A stretch of DNA of 64,000 nt. Origin: Acheta domesticus. Its lineage: Eukaryota; Arthropoda; Insecta; Orthoptera; Gryllidae. Within the stretch, counting starts at the first letter, position 1. Each line of letters opens with the position of its first letter. The notes under the pieces are model-generated. The model worked only from the letters and a program-made list of their open reading frames with translations, ran no database searches and was not told the DNA's origin. The stretch lies in the NCBI GenBank assembly GCA_031308135.1, contig JAHLJT010000631.1, positions 221,641,433 to 221,705,432 on the forward strand. The letters are read 5' to 3'. Shown in pieces: positions 44,461-55,078 of this stretch. Position numbers and translations under genes: made by a program.

Positions 44461-44518
44461 TATGTCCCAACATTGGGGGGGCAGTTGCCCCCCCTTGCCC
44501 CCCCGAATCCCGCCTCTG

Positions 44519-44526
44519 TACATAAG
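44519..44526. repeat. 8-bp target-site duplication, right (hAT)
   Basis: TACATAAG, identical to 39382-39389. Confidence 0.85.
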
Positions 44527-44712
44527 TATTCGCGAAAGTAAAAATGTCAGGAAGTCTACTAGACTTGTAGACTCCGTGAAAAATGTACATTGGACGTGAT
44601 TGATGGCAGCAGGCAAGTGTACGTCCTAAGTCTGAAAAGCTAGCCGAGACCAAAGGAAGTAAAAAACTAATACGGTAAAGTATGTGCGATTTCTGTAGCA
44701 CCTCTTTTTTCA
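44527..44712 (+). repeat. Old family X fragment
   Basis: CGCGAAAGTAAAAATG (worn terminus), AAATGTACATTGG, GGCAGCAGGCAAG, AGCTAGCCGAGACCAAAGGA and TAATACGGTAAAG match the family X 5' block read in reverse, with many changes. It is the piece cut off by the hAT insertion or its neighbour. Confidence 0.5.
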
Positions 44713-45680
44713 ATGCTATAAAATGAAATCTTTTTGACAATATTTCCGAATAACATCCTTTTACTGATGCAAAACAAATTTTTAAAACTCAGGAGCAAAA
44801 ATTTTTGGTTTTGAAATGTTGCCTACCGCTAATTGGTATTATTCGTCATTCGATGTATACTTGTAGACTAGGCTACAATACTTGTAGTAAAAGGTTGTCG
44901 AAGAGATAGTGGAGCTCAAGAAAACGTGTGAAAATTGTACTTGTCATCGATATATCTCACTTTTTTGTCACTATCTCCACATTATTTAAAAATTTTGAAG
45001 AAATGTATATTATAGAATGTTATGAGACACTTTTTAGGATAAAAAATGAGACTACTCCAACATTATCATGTCGAAAATCAATTTTAAAACCTTTTTTTTT
45101 CGATTTGATTTTGATGCCAAAACTGGTTGACAAATATACTTTTAAAATCAACTAGTTTTCCCATCTCTACAATTTTTTTAGCCTGATACATGGAATAGAA
45201 GTTGAGAAAGAAAAGAAAACGTGAAAAACGTTTCTCATTGTATTTCTGTAACAGATTGCCTTAGGAGACTGTTTTTTGGAAGGGAAATTTACAGCTTTTT
45301 TTGCCTTTCAAATGAGTAATGTGATTATCCATTTGGTCTGGGGGCATTCATCATCTTATTCGGTTCTATTCTTTTCTTACATTTCATTCGGAGCCCTATT
45401 TGCCCCAGTGGTTGCCAGTGGTGTAGAGCAGTCATTCACCACCTTGCATGGGGTAAAAACCCAATTAAATCAATAATAACAGGAGAATAACTCAATGGAT
45501 ACTTACTGAATACACATTTCAGAAAAGAAGGAAGAACATAAAAATGAAATCTTGAAGATGGTTGTAAAAAATCCAAAGAATCAGTGATAGAATAAAAATT
45601 TGTTCCTTGAATTATATTTGAATAATCCTTTTCTTTCTGAAACTTAGATTTAAGTAATAAATATATTTGTATTATATTAA
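44713..45680. other. Intergenic, unassigned
   Basis: A plus-strand stretch at about 45400-45470 reads APVVASGVEQSFTTLHGVKT, reminiscent of the hAT transposase C-terminal (ERSFS.L...KT) dimerisation region, but the continuation is full of stops, so this is weak. Confidence 0.25.
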
Positions 45681-46616
45681 CACTTATGTGGACATATCAG
45701 TCTGACAGGCACCAAGTGAAATTGGTTTATGCAATAATGGATGATATGAGTGGGTGAGAGCGTTGACAGTCATAGCAGCTTCCTCCCTGACCCTCTTCTA
45801 TCACTCAGACGAGTTTTGTTTAATTCTGCTAAAGCGGTCGGCATTTAAGGGACATTTTTGGATATCGTGGGGGTCTGTTTTTCCATTCTGTATGTGAGAC
45901 CATTTGTTTCTCTTAGTAGTGGTCTGTGAGATGGGTATTTCCATAAACGCTCTTGGGTGGTTTACTCAAATATTTAAAATAATATTTTTTCTTTCAAAAT
46001 ATTGTAATGGATTGTCCAATTCCTTTGAACGATCCCAGCTGAAGAAGAGAAAAAATTTGAACCTCACTCATGCTATGCTTCGTGTATGCTAACTTACTGA
46101 AGGGTCTAACTGTGATGTCTCTTTAGACAATTGATTTAATTTTGCAGAAGTTATTGGTGAATTGATGAAAAGAAAATTAACTTGTTGGGACAGTATAAAA
46201 GGACAAAAATGATTCCTGATGAATTCCTTGCTAGCCCACAAAGACCAGTGGGATCAACACTGTACGTATTTAGAGAATGGAGTAGGCTGTACAGATTTAG
46301 AGGCAATTTCAATGTTTTACAACAATTAAACAGTTTTTCAATATGATCAATGTTTTTCAACAATTTCAATGTTTTTTAAAAATTTCGATCTTTTTAAACA
46401 ATTTCAATCTTCAACAATTTCAATATTTTTCTATTAGCTTCATGTTTTTATAAAATAATATATATTAGAATACTCCAAAGAAATAGAAGAATTGATTGAA
46501 ACATGTCCATAATTTATTTTACCTTTACATCCCACGTTCAACGCCCAATACCAAATGCTGGTCTCTGAGACCGGTGTTTCTCTTTGCATTATAAAAATCA
46601 TGTTTCCATATAAGTG
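45681..46616. mobile_element. TTAA-flanked element with CACTTATRTGGA ends
   Basis: TTAA at 45677-45680 and 46617-46620 flank inverted termini CACTTATGTGGACAT and ATGTTTCCATATAAGTG (reverse). TTAA target use with short inverted ends is the piggyBac pattern. Close to the right end is GGTCTCTGAGACCGG, a small internal palindrome. Interior reading frames are broken and no DDD transposase motif was certain. Confidence 0.5.
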
Positions 46617-46620
46617 TTAA

Positions 46621-47562
46621 AGAAATTATATATATGTTCGTATTATATTCTTGTATATATATACTCATATTATAAAAAAGAAAAATATTGTGATTTTGAT
46701 TTTTTTATATATGTGTTTATTTTCATTTTAAGAAAATGAAAGATCTTTTCTTATGTATTTCATATTAATGATAATTTTGATCTTTGAAAAATATAATTCT
46801 GATACTATCAATATTAATTATTTATTAATTTCATAAATTTAAATGCATGATTTATTGCCATTTATTTAATACTGTAATGTATTTTATATCACTTGCAATT
46901 ACACACTAATAATAATAATTCTTATTTTTCTTTCTCCCCTTCGATGAGTACCATGGCTTCACCCATTAAAAAGTCCATTTCTTCTCCTTGCATTTCTTTC
47001 CTCTTTTCTTGTTTTCCTAGTAACTGATCTTAAACATTTCATTTTGGCAGTTTTCAAGCTTCTGACATCCTTTGCATTCATTACCAATTTTATTATATAT
47101 TTTGAGAATACTTCTGTGAGCATTCAAAGTTAAACTGCATATTCTCATATGGCCAAAGCTTCTCTCTATCATTTTATAAAAGTTTTTTATGATTAAGTGC
47201 TCTTTGCTAAGAAAGCTAGTATTTTCTCATGTTTAGATTCCGATTGAATGATTAAACATTTTATTCCCATAACAATGGTGAATCCCTGATTTTCTCTTTT
47301 AACCAAGCATTTTAGAGTACTGTTATACAACAGAGGCTCTCCAAGTCACCTGACAACTTTGAAGGGTTCAACATAAAATTAATTATAAGTCTTCATTAAA
47401 TTATTTAATTCTCCTGTTGTATTATCAATAAAATATATCATATGTAAGTAAAAATGTTAAATGGAAAAGGGGGCTCACAAAAGAATTTGGCCCCTGTTCA
47501 TTTTTAGGCTGTGTACGCATATGAGTCTATTAATAGTTACAGACAATTGTACATGCTCTGTG
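46621..47562. other. Intergenic, unassigned
   Basis: AT-rich. On the minus strand, 47175-47010 reads SFGHMRICSLTLNAHRSILK, then NECKGCQKLENCQNEMFKIS, then a stop. Protein-like but unidentified, possibly old transposon coding sequence. Confidence 0.25.
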
Positions 47563-47570
47563 GTTAGCTA

Positions 47571-47811
47571 CAGGGGAGGATCCAGCCAATCTTGGTGGAG
47601 GGTGGGGGAGGTCATGGATTTTTGTTAAATAATGAACATATTTGTTATTGTATTGCATATTATTTATGTACTGTAGATATAATACTATACAATATTATTA
47701 TTTAAATATTTAAATTATTTGAACATAAATATTTAAATCAATTTTGCCAACAAAAACTCTTGTTGTTTTCGGGTGGCCCCCATGCCCCCGGTCCCCTGGA
47801 TCCGCCAATGG
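47571..47811. mobile_element. 241-bp hAT-type MITE
   Basis: Begins CAGGGGAGGATCCAGCC and ends CTGGATCCGCCAATG, with flanking GTTAGCTA (47563-47570) and GTTAGCTG (47812-47819), an 8-bp duplication with one mismatch. No coding capacity. Confidence 0.65.
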
Positions 47812-47819
47812 TTAGCTGT

Positions 47820-49136
47820 CTTATTGTTTCGTAACATTAAGATTTCAGGAGAGTACAATCAATCATTAAATGAGAAAGATGGAAGAATGCCATTAAACAT
47901 ATGGAAGAAATACAACCTTTTAGTTCAGTATATAACTCACTATGGTATTGATAGATACATTTGGATATTTAAAAAAGTAGATACTCGTTAGCCATATTCT
48001 AAAGATAAAACACAAATAATTTGAAATTCCAAAATGGTTCACTTGAGCCTTGCTTGAGTTAATTAATGCTCTGTATATAAAGTGTATAATATTCATAAAA
48101 ATTGGGCCAAGAAACAAGATTGTAAGTTTCTAATTCCCTTGAGAGAATGTTCAAAAAAATGTTACAAATAATTACAAAACCAATTTTTAAAATATTGAGA
48201 AGGCAATTAAAGTTGATACCTTAAGTTCCAGAGATTTTGTAAATTCAATCACAGTTTACCTACAATGATGTTCAACAAATACTAAATTTGGAAAGGAAAT
48301 CTCAATTGCAACTGGTCTGGCAATCTAGTTTGAATGTGTGCATTCATGCAATTTGAATCCAACTGCCAATCAAGATGTATTTGTTCCTTCAAATATTTTG
48401 ACTTCTTTATAAATCTATTTGTATGATTAAAAATAAATGTTTATTTTTAAAATTGAAGGAAAACCAAGACCCAGTCATAGTTAGCTGCAAGGTTTTAGTT
48501 CATTGTACAGGTTATTTTATTAAACAACCTTGTTTAACGAATCCAGTGATTTTGTTTCTATAGATCAAGGTAATTAAAGGTATGGTAATTAAAGATAAAA
48601 ATGGATTTAGGAAATGTCAATCAACCGAATCCCATTTTCGACTTTCACAAAAGATATCACCTAAGCTCTTGAGGTCAGAGAGCAATAGATGTGATTTATG
48701 TAGGCCTAGATTACAGATAGGTTTTCCATTTGGCACCATTTAATATTTTAATAGGAAAATTGGAAATAAAGATATAAAGGGAATAAAGAGATATAAAGGA
48801 TAATTTATTTCCAAGGATTTTGAGCTAATAAATTCAAAATAATTTATCAAGTACAAGCTGTTATGAAGAGCTTTCGTCTTATCTTGAACTTCAATAAAAC
48901 ACAAGTACTTCCACTTTGTAGTATTTCTTTTTATTATTGCAATGCTTAGAACATAGATTCTTGCTTATTCTCCTTTCGTCCTACGCAGCTCAGGACAGCA
49001 CGACTTCCTTGTGTACAGGTAACTTCTGTAACTAATAAACATTTTTCTGTTTTCATGGTAATAACTACCTTTATCATTGTTAAAGAGTATAAATAAATAC
49101 AATAACTCAATTGTACTGAAATATCATCAGTACATG
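47820..49136. other. Intergenic, unassigned
   Basis: AT-rich, no gene or repeat recognised. Confidence 0.35.
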
Positions 49137-49243
49137 TTATAATAAGGAATAAACACTTTTTTTACTGTCAGATAATTGTCCAGCATTTTTAAATATAGAT
49201 ATCATTTAAAAGAAAGAGAAATCAAGTCCAATAGCTGAATAGA
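49137..49243 (+). repeat. Direct repeat unit 1
   Basis: About 107 bp, including GGAATAAACACTT, GATAATTGTCCAGCAT and AAAGAGAAATCAAGTCCAAT, repeated at 49898-50006. Confidence 0.75.
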
Positions 49244-49260
49244 AGAATCTAAATAAGGTA

Positions 49261-49363
49261 ATGTTACTTCAGGGAGCCATTTATATTTAACATTTTCATT
49301 AATGATCTGAAAGCTGACATAATCAGATACTCAAAAAATATTCTATATATAGATGACTGTTAA
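49261..49363 (+). pseudogene. LINE reverse transcriptase scrap
   Basis: TTTAACATTTTC onward reads FNIFINDLKADIIRYSKNIL, then YIDDC and a stop. This is the palm region up to a (Y)xDD catalytic block, with the upstream QGSxLGP reduced to GSH. Confidence 0.5.
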
Positions 49364-49386
49364 GATTTTAGAAGTTCCAAATATAC

Positions 49387-49790
49387 TCAGGGTTGGGCAA
49401 AATACTTTAAATTTAGAATTCAAATACTTCGCCAAAATACTTTGTAAACAAGTATTTAAATACATACTTAAATTACATTAGGTTTTGAATAGCTAAACAC
49501 ATACGTATTTAAAATACTTCAGATACTCAAAATACATTTAACACAATTGCATTATAACTTTTTTATTGCAAGAATATATTGTAAAATATTGTCAAATGCA
49601 GTAAATTACCAATTGACAGTCATAAATTTCTGAACAATAACTAAAATGTTTCAAATATAAAACACTTTCACTTCTACTTCCACAAAATATAAAATTCATT
49701 TCACTTCAAATTCACTTTTCACTTCACTTTCAAATATAAAATATCAAAAATAAATTTAACTCAAATGAACCAAATTTCCTTTTAAAATGA
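49387..49790 (+). mobile_element. hAT-like CAGGGTTGGGCAAAATAC repeat, partial
   Basis: Starts CAGGGTTGGGCAAAATACTT and continues with AAGTATTTAAATAC and TACTTCAGATACTCAAAATA, a pattern seen at the ends of certain hAT-family elements. The other end was not found. Confidence 0.35.
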
Positions 49791-49897
49791 CTACTTTTTC
49801 AAACATATCATCAGACAATAAAACTCTAGTTGACGAATGCCTAAAACACGCCAAGGAAAACTGTTATTGAACTGGTGCTGAAGAACATAAACTAGTG

Positions 49898-50006
49898 TTA
49901 TAACAAGGAATAAACACTTCTTTTACTCTCGGATAATTGTCCAGCATATTTAATGGTTTATACAGATCATTTAAAAAGAAAGAGAAATCAAGTCCAATAG
50001 CTGAAA
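49898..50006 (+). repeat. Direct repeat unit 2
   Basis: Copy of 49137-49243, about 760 bp downstream. The flanks differ. Confidence 0.75.
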
Positions 50007-50097
50007 GTAGATTTTATTATTGTTTCAATATTAATGTTTCACTGGCAGAATCAAAAAGAAACCTGTTATCTTCATCTGTATTTAAAATATTTCTTTA

Positions 50098-50712
50098 TGT
50101 ATTTATTTTATTTATTTATTTGTTCAAAAACAGTAAAAACCGTATATGACGTTTGGGGAAAGAGATTATTTGCACACATTTTCTTGAGGCCCAGAATTAA
50201 AAAAAGCAATATTTGAAAAACTAGAAACAAGAATTTAGAAAAGAATTATTATTTTAGAAAAACAAAAATTTGCAAAATGTTTGTTCCCGAGTTATAGAAA
50301 ATCAATCTCAGTGGTAAATGAACTGATTTGATTTTTCTGCATTGCTAACAAAATAGTAATGAACATCAATTCTACTCCTACAAGCATTGCTCAACAAAAC
50401 ATGCGCACAATGAAGCTACATTATGTCCAGAAGCAAAACAAGGGGCCATCTCAGCATTTACTCAATGGATCAGGGGAACTGGACAAAAACCTGATCGAGA
50501 TGGGGGTCATTGACCCGAAAGCTGAAGTACATTACTTGTTACAGGCATCTTAAATAATTTTTAAAAATGTATACAATATAAACGTAAACTAATTCATTAT
50601 ATATCATTGTTTTGTTAAAATAAACATTATTTTTCTTTTTGACGATCAGTATAGTCTCTAATTGTATAGCAACAGTTTTGCAGCAGAAAAGATTTTACTT
50701 TTAATTTAAATT
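50098..50712 (-). mobile_element. 5'-truncated LINE 3' end (copy 3)
   Basis: Same family as 4851-5640: ATTTATTTATTTATTTG tail (plus strand), the shared 3' UTR block (GTCCAGAAGCAAAACAAGGG), and a coding end near 50640 with LQNCCYTIRDYTDRQKEK. Confidence 0.7.
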
Positions 50713-51200
50713 TGTGTATTTGGGATATAGATTTAGATAAAAGATTAAATAAATTTAGAAGTATCTGTGGCATGATACAAAGACATCTAGAAAATAAAAC
50801 AAGGATAGAAACTAGAATAAAATTCTTCAACACAGTAGCTGTGCCAGTGTTAATGCATGGAGATGAAGCAAGAGTAACATCAAAAAAAGATCACTCTAAA
50901 ATCCAGACAGCTGAAATGAAATTTCTGAGTAGCACTCTAGGTTATAACATTCTAGATAAAAAGAAAAACACAAAGATAAGAAATTAACTGGGGGTTGAAC
51001 CACTGCTAGTGGAACTGGAAAGAAATCAGAAAAGATGATATGAACATCTTATATGAATGCCCGATAGCAAACTACCAGCACTCGTAATGGACTACAGATG
51101 TAGAGGAAGAAGAGATGTAGGAAGGCCCAGAAGGAAGTGGACACTGGAACAGGTTCTTTAACTTGGAGTGCAGAAGAATGTTTAGACTTTTTGTATTAAA
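50712..51200 (+). pseudogene. RTE-like LINE ORF2 C-terminal fragment
   Basis: IQRHLENKTRIETRIKFFNT, VAVPVLMHGDEARVTSKKDH and AEMKFLSSTLGYNILDKKKN, followed after a stop by GVEPLLVELERNQ and RGRRDVGRPRRKW. This is the usual thumb-to-end sequence of RTE-type endonuclease/reverse-transcriptase proteins (Y.CETW normally where HGDEA stands). Several stops. 5'-truncated. Confidence 0.65.
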
Positions 51201-51410
51201 TTTTAATAAATTTTTCAACTAAATGCCACATGAATACACTAGATGTTAAACTATGTACATACAAAAAATGAAAATAGTAATAAGAAGTTTTTACTTGTGC
51301 CTTAAAATTGTTAGTATTTGTCTCAACTTAATGCCATTGTAATATAAATAAATCCAGGACGTAAATAATGTATGTACATGGGATTATAAATTATATTGTT
51401 ATAGTAGTAG

Positions 51411-51415
51411 TAGTA

Positions 51416-51474
<59 letters not shown>
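51411..51474. repeat. (AAT)n microsatellite, junction 1
   Basis: TAG triplets followed by about 18 AAT triplets, directly in front of an R1-like LINE fragment. Confidence 0.95.
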
Positions 51475-53040
51475 TATGTCACGCTGTACCAAGATTCCTC
51501 GAGAAGAGCTGGAATAATTATTTTTAATAAAAAGCTCAGGGTTCAAGCATTTAAGAGGACGCAGTTCGGGTTCGTCTGGGTGGAAGTAAATGGAGTTCGG
51601 TTTTACAGCTGCTACTTCCCCCATGCAACACGAATGAGAAATTTGAGAGGGCTATTGCTGAGCTTGAAGCTAGCCTAACGTCAGCAAAAGGTGAAACTCT
51701 TATTGGAGGTGACTTCAATAGTAAATCTCCAGAATGGGGGGAAACTAGATCAGATAAAAGAGGAGCAATTGTTTGCGAGTTTGTCGCAAGAAGCGACCTA
51801 GTCATTCTAAATAACGGCGGCAAGTATACCTTCCAACGAGGGAATGTTTCCTCAATCCTGGATACAACCATGGGCTCCACAAAGAGTAGGAACGTCATGG
51901 ATTGGGAGGTACTTGAGGACGAGTCATTTAGCGACCATCTGTACATAGGATTTTCTGTCGCTACAAATCAGGGGTATAACTCTGATGCAGTTAGATATAA
52001 CAAAGACAGTGCTGCCTGGAATGTAAACAGGTTAAATGCAGACAAAGCCAAAGAATCTTTGGAGGAATCTAGGCTGATAAAGAGTATTGGCTGGACGAGA
52101 AACGCGGAATCCCTTGAGGAAATAGTCAGGGAAACTACAGACATAGTGGTAGCCGCGTGCAATGCCTCGATGCCCAGATGCAGAGGCCCTAGGAGCAAGC
52201 TTCAGGTGTACTGGTGGACGCCAGAAATTGCAGAGCTCTGCAAGAATTGCGTCAAGGCGAGATTAGCGACGAGAGCCAGGACAAATCACTCCCTTAGAGA
52301 CCAGTATAAGAAGTCTCAAGAGAGAGATTAAAAGAAGCAAATCTGCTCAAGAGAGAGATTAAAAGAAGCAAATCGAGATGTTGGAGACAGCTTATAGATG
52401 ACGCCGAAAACGACCCTTGGGGCATGGCCTACAAAATAGTGACGAAGAAATTAAGAGCGGACAGTAAGTCGCCTGGATTAGACGACCCACCCTGGGTGAA
52501 GAAAGTAATAGACGACCTCTTTCCTACTAGAGATCGCTGGGAAAGACAAAGACCGAGCGGCTTTTCCTTTGACGGAAAAGACCTGTTCACTCTAGAAGAA
52601 CTGCGGAAAGCAGCGGCGACCTTGAAATGCGGGAAAGCGCCGGGTTTCGACATGATCCCGAACGAGATGTTGAAGATCGTGACTGAGCAATACCCGGAAT
52701 GCTTATCGGTGTTCAATTGCTGCCTTAAGAATGCAACATTTCCCATGCGTTGGAAGAGACAAACTCGTTCTTCTCTGAAAGGGAAATAAACCCGAGAATC
52801 AGACTTTCTCTTTCAGACCGCTTTGCCTTTTGGATACCATGGGCAAGCTACTTCAGGGTCTAATTCTATCAAGACTCGAACATCTAGGGGCAAACTTATC
52901 TCCCAGGCAATACGGCTTCCGGAAGGGACTTTCGACAACGGATGCCATCCTGAAGGTGATCAGTATTGCAGAGACAGCCAAGCGCGGTGATGAGAAGAAG
53001 AAAGGATTCTGTGCGCTAGTAGCCATAGACATCAGAAATG

Positions 53041-53045
53041 CTTTC
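53041..53045. repeat. 5-bp target duplication, left of solo LTR
   Basis: CTTTC, repeated at 53557-53561. Confidence 0.8.
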
Positions 53046-53556
53046 TGTTATGTCGCGCTGGTCACGGCGCGCATAAGTTTGGATGTGGCGCGCTAGCATA
53101 AAGGCAGCGCGCCCTGACGGGAGCCGGCGGCGGCAGCAACTAGTTACGGCCACGGTTCGACAGGCTCGAGGCAGGGAGCGAGTCTCGCCGCCGGACGCCG
53201 GCCCTTTAAAGGGAGCCGGCCTACACCCCGACAGGCAGTTGGGAGTGAGCCCTGAGAGCACCACGGATAGCGTACGCGCCGAGCCGGAAGAGCCAGCCGC
53301 CGGATGAATGTCGTCGTGGAGTAACGACTACAGCAGCAGCAGCAGCAGGGAGCGTCCAGAGGCGGACGCGTCACCGAGTCGGGCATTGGAGATTGCCCGG
53401 GATACGTGGAACAGGGCATTGGTGATTGCCCGAGATGTGATGGGCAGGGCATTGGAGATTGCCCGAGAATAGCAGTATGGCTGATTGTGATTGTAACAGA
53501 TGTATTAATAAACTATTGTTAAAGTTGCGTGCGAGGTTTATTTTATGGACATAACA
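53046..53556. mobile_element. Solo LTR, 511 bp
   Basis: TGTTATGTC at one end and GACATAACA at the other, with 5-bp duplications CTTTC, inserted between the RT codons for RNAF and TARWRD. AATAAA lies at about 53507. Three imperfect units of GGGCATTGGAGATTGCCCG-type hairpins (53380-53468) and a (CAG)n run at 53332-53348 sit inside. The TG...CA ends and 5-bp duplication mark an LTR retrotransposon, gypsy- or BEL-type. No internal region remains. Confidence 0.85.
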
Positions 53557-55033
53557 CTTTCAACTGCCAGATGGAGGGACATCATTGAAGCACTGGTAGA
53601 CAAAAAGGTCCCAGAATACCTCCTTAGGATGATTGAAGACTACCTTCATGAGAGAAGTATAGTCTACTCGGACTCCTTCGTAATCGAAGACGAGATGACT
53701 TGCGGCGTACCCCAAGGGTCTAGACTGGGTCCATTCTTATGGAACGTCATATATGATAGTCTCTTACAAATTGACACTCCATCAGACACCCTGCTTATAG
53801 GCTACGCAGATGATACTCATCTGTCATAGCAATGACACAGACTTGCTGGAGATGAAAGTGAACGAAACCCTTTTTAGGGTTAAAAGGTGGCTTGACAAGA
53901 GACTTCTACACATGGCTGTGGAGAAAACTGAAGCCGTGTTGATCACTGACCGGAGAGCATTCCGTTCCCCAAACATTCGATTGGGGGACGTGAACATCAA
54001 CTGGAGACGCCACATAACTTATTTGGGAGTCGAGATCAACCAGCGACTGAGCTTTGGTCCGCATATTAACAAGACTGCAGACAAGGCAGCGAAGACATGC
54101 TCTGACCTCTCCAGATTGATGCCAAATGTGGGTGGTCCAAAAGAGGCGACACGGAGAATGATTGCTTGTGCAGTTCATTCCAAACTGTTGTACGCGGCCC
54201 CAGTGTGGGCCGATAAACTTGGTAAAGCGTGTGTAAGATGGAAGTACACGCAAGTACAAAGGAGACTTGCGCTGAGAATAGTGTCTGCCTACCGCACGGT
54301 CTCTGACAGCGCAGTAAGGGTACTGGCCAGTGTACCTCCCGTAGACCTGCTGGCGAGAGAGCAGAAGATGTACCAAGAACGTAAGCTACCAGACCCCTTT
54401 CGCGACGGACCTCCGCGCAGGACGAAAGAGGACATAAAGAAGAGAGCACGGACTTCCCTCCTGGCAGACTGGCAAGTGAGGTGGGACAACGACACCAAAG
54501 GGAGGTGGACTTACACGATGATACCACTATCGAACCGTGGATCAGCAGAAGCCTCGAGGAAGTTAATAATTACCTTTCCCAAGTGTTCTCAGGACACGGC
54601 AGTTTTAAATCCTATTTGTACAGATTTAAAAGAGCGACAGATTGCAAGTGTGAAGATGACGATGCCATGCACACTATATTTAATTGCATGGCGTGGGATA
54701 TCCAGAGAAGACACCTAAACGAAGCCTTGGGTGCGGATGTCTCCCCATCGAACTTGGTGGAACTCATGCTCCAATCAAGTGAACAGTGGAGCATAATTCA
54801 AGAGTTCCTCACTTTCGTTATGAAACGGAAGGAAGAAAGGATCCATAGTTAAGTGCGGTTGCAGCCCAGCTAACCGCCTGTCTCTCTGCCACGAAGTAAT
54901 GTCTCGCGACGGTTTCCGTGGAGAGAGGCATGGGCACAAGAGGAGAGTGGTTTTTTAGTGGGGGAGGGTCCCACACACCAGGGATAACCCACCTTATCCC
55001 TGACGGTGCATAATGCATTTTCCCCCTCGTTAA

Positions 55034-55078
55034 AACAATAATAATAATAATAATAATAATAAAAATAATAATAATAAT
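55034..55078. repeat. (AAT)n microsatellite, junction 2
   Basis: About 14 AAT triplets with one interruption, between the R1-like and the first R4/Dong-like LINE. Confidence 0.95.

Larger units (their letters stand above)
39390..44518. mobile_element. 5.1-kb hAT-like element
   Basis: Starts CAGGGGCGGGATTTCGG and ends CCCCGAATCCCGCCTCTG, with adjacent GGGGGGGC / GCCCCCCC blocks and exact 8-bp flanking duplications, the signature of hAT insertions. No intact transposase was recognised inside. The interior contains later insertions: a family X element, a 1-kb inverted-repeat element and a SINE. It inserted into an older family X copy, whose pieces continue on either side (GTATATACATAAG / TATTCGCGAAAGTAAAAATG). 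Confidence 0.8.
51475..54852 (+). pseudogene. R1-like ORF2, frameshifted and interrupted
   Basis: Pieces: QDSSRRAGIIIFNKKLRVQA, FVWVEVNGVRFYSCYF and GGDFNSKSPEWG (endonuclease), SDHLYIGF, VYWWTPEIAELCKNC, KCGKAPGFDMIPNEMLKIV (RT fingers), RQYGFRKGLSTTDAI, AIDIRNAF [LTR] TARWRDIIEAL, CGVPQGSRLGPFLWNVIYD, GYADDT, YLGVEINQRLSFGPHINKTA, RWTYTMIP, YLSQVFSGHGSFKSYLYRF and CKCEDDDAMHTIFNC. At least five frame changes; a 30-bp tandem duplication at about 52315-52375 adds one. Fits the R1 clade. Confidence 0.82.
51475..55034 (+). mobile_element. R1-like LINE, 5'-truncated (copy 1)
   Basis: Starts inside the endonuclease domain directly after (AAT)n and ends at (AAT)n, about 55034. Order: endonuclease, reverse transcriptase, C-terminal Cys/His region, 3' UTR (CACACCAGGGATAACCCACC near 54972). 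A solo LTR sits within the RT. It shares most of its protein with the LINE at 59315-64000. Confidence 0.85.

Noticed and set aside
50359..50553. Small gene MNINSTPTSIAQQNMRTMKL...
   Set aside because: It lies antisense in the 3' UTR of a LINE that recurs at 4851 and 17552. The frame is not kept in the other copies.
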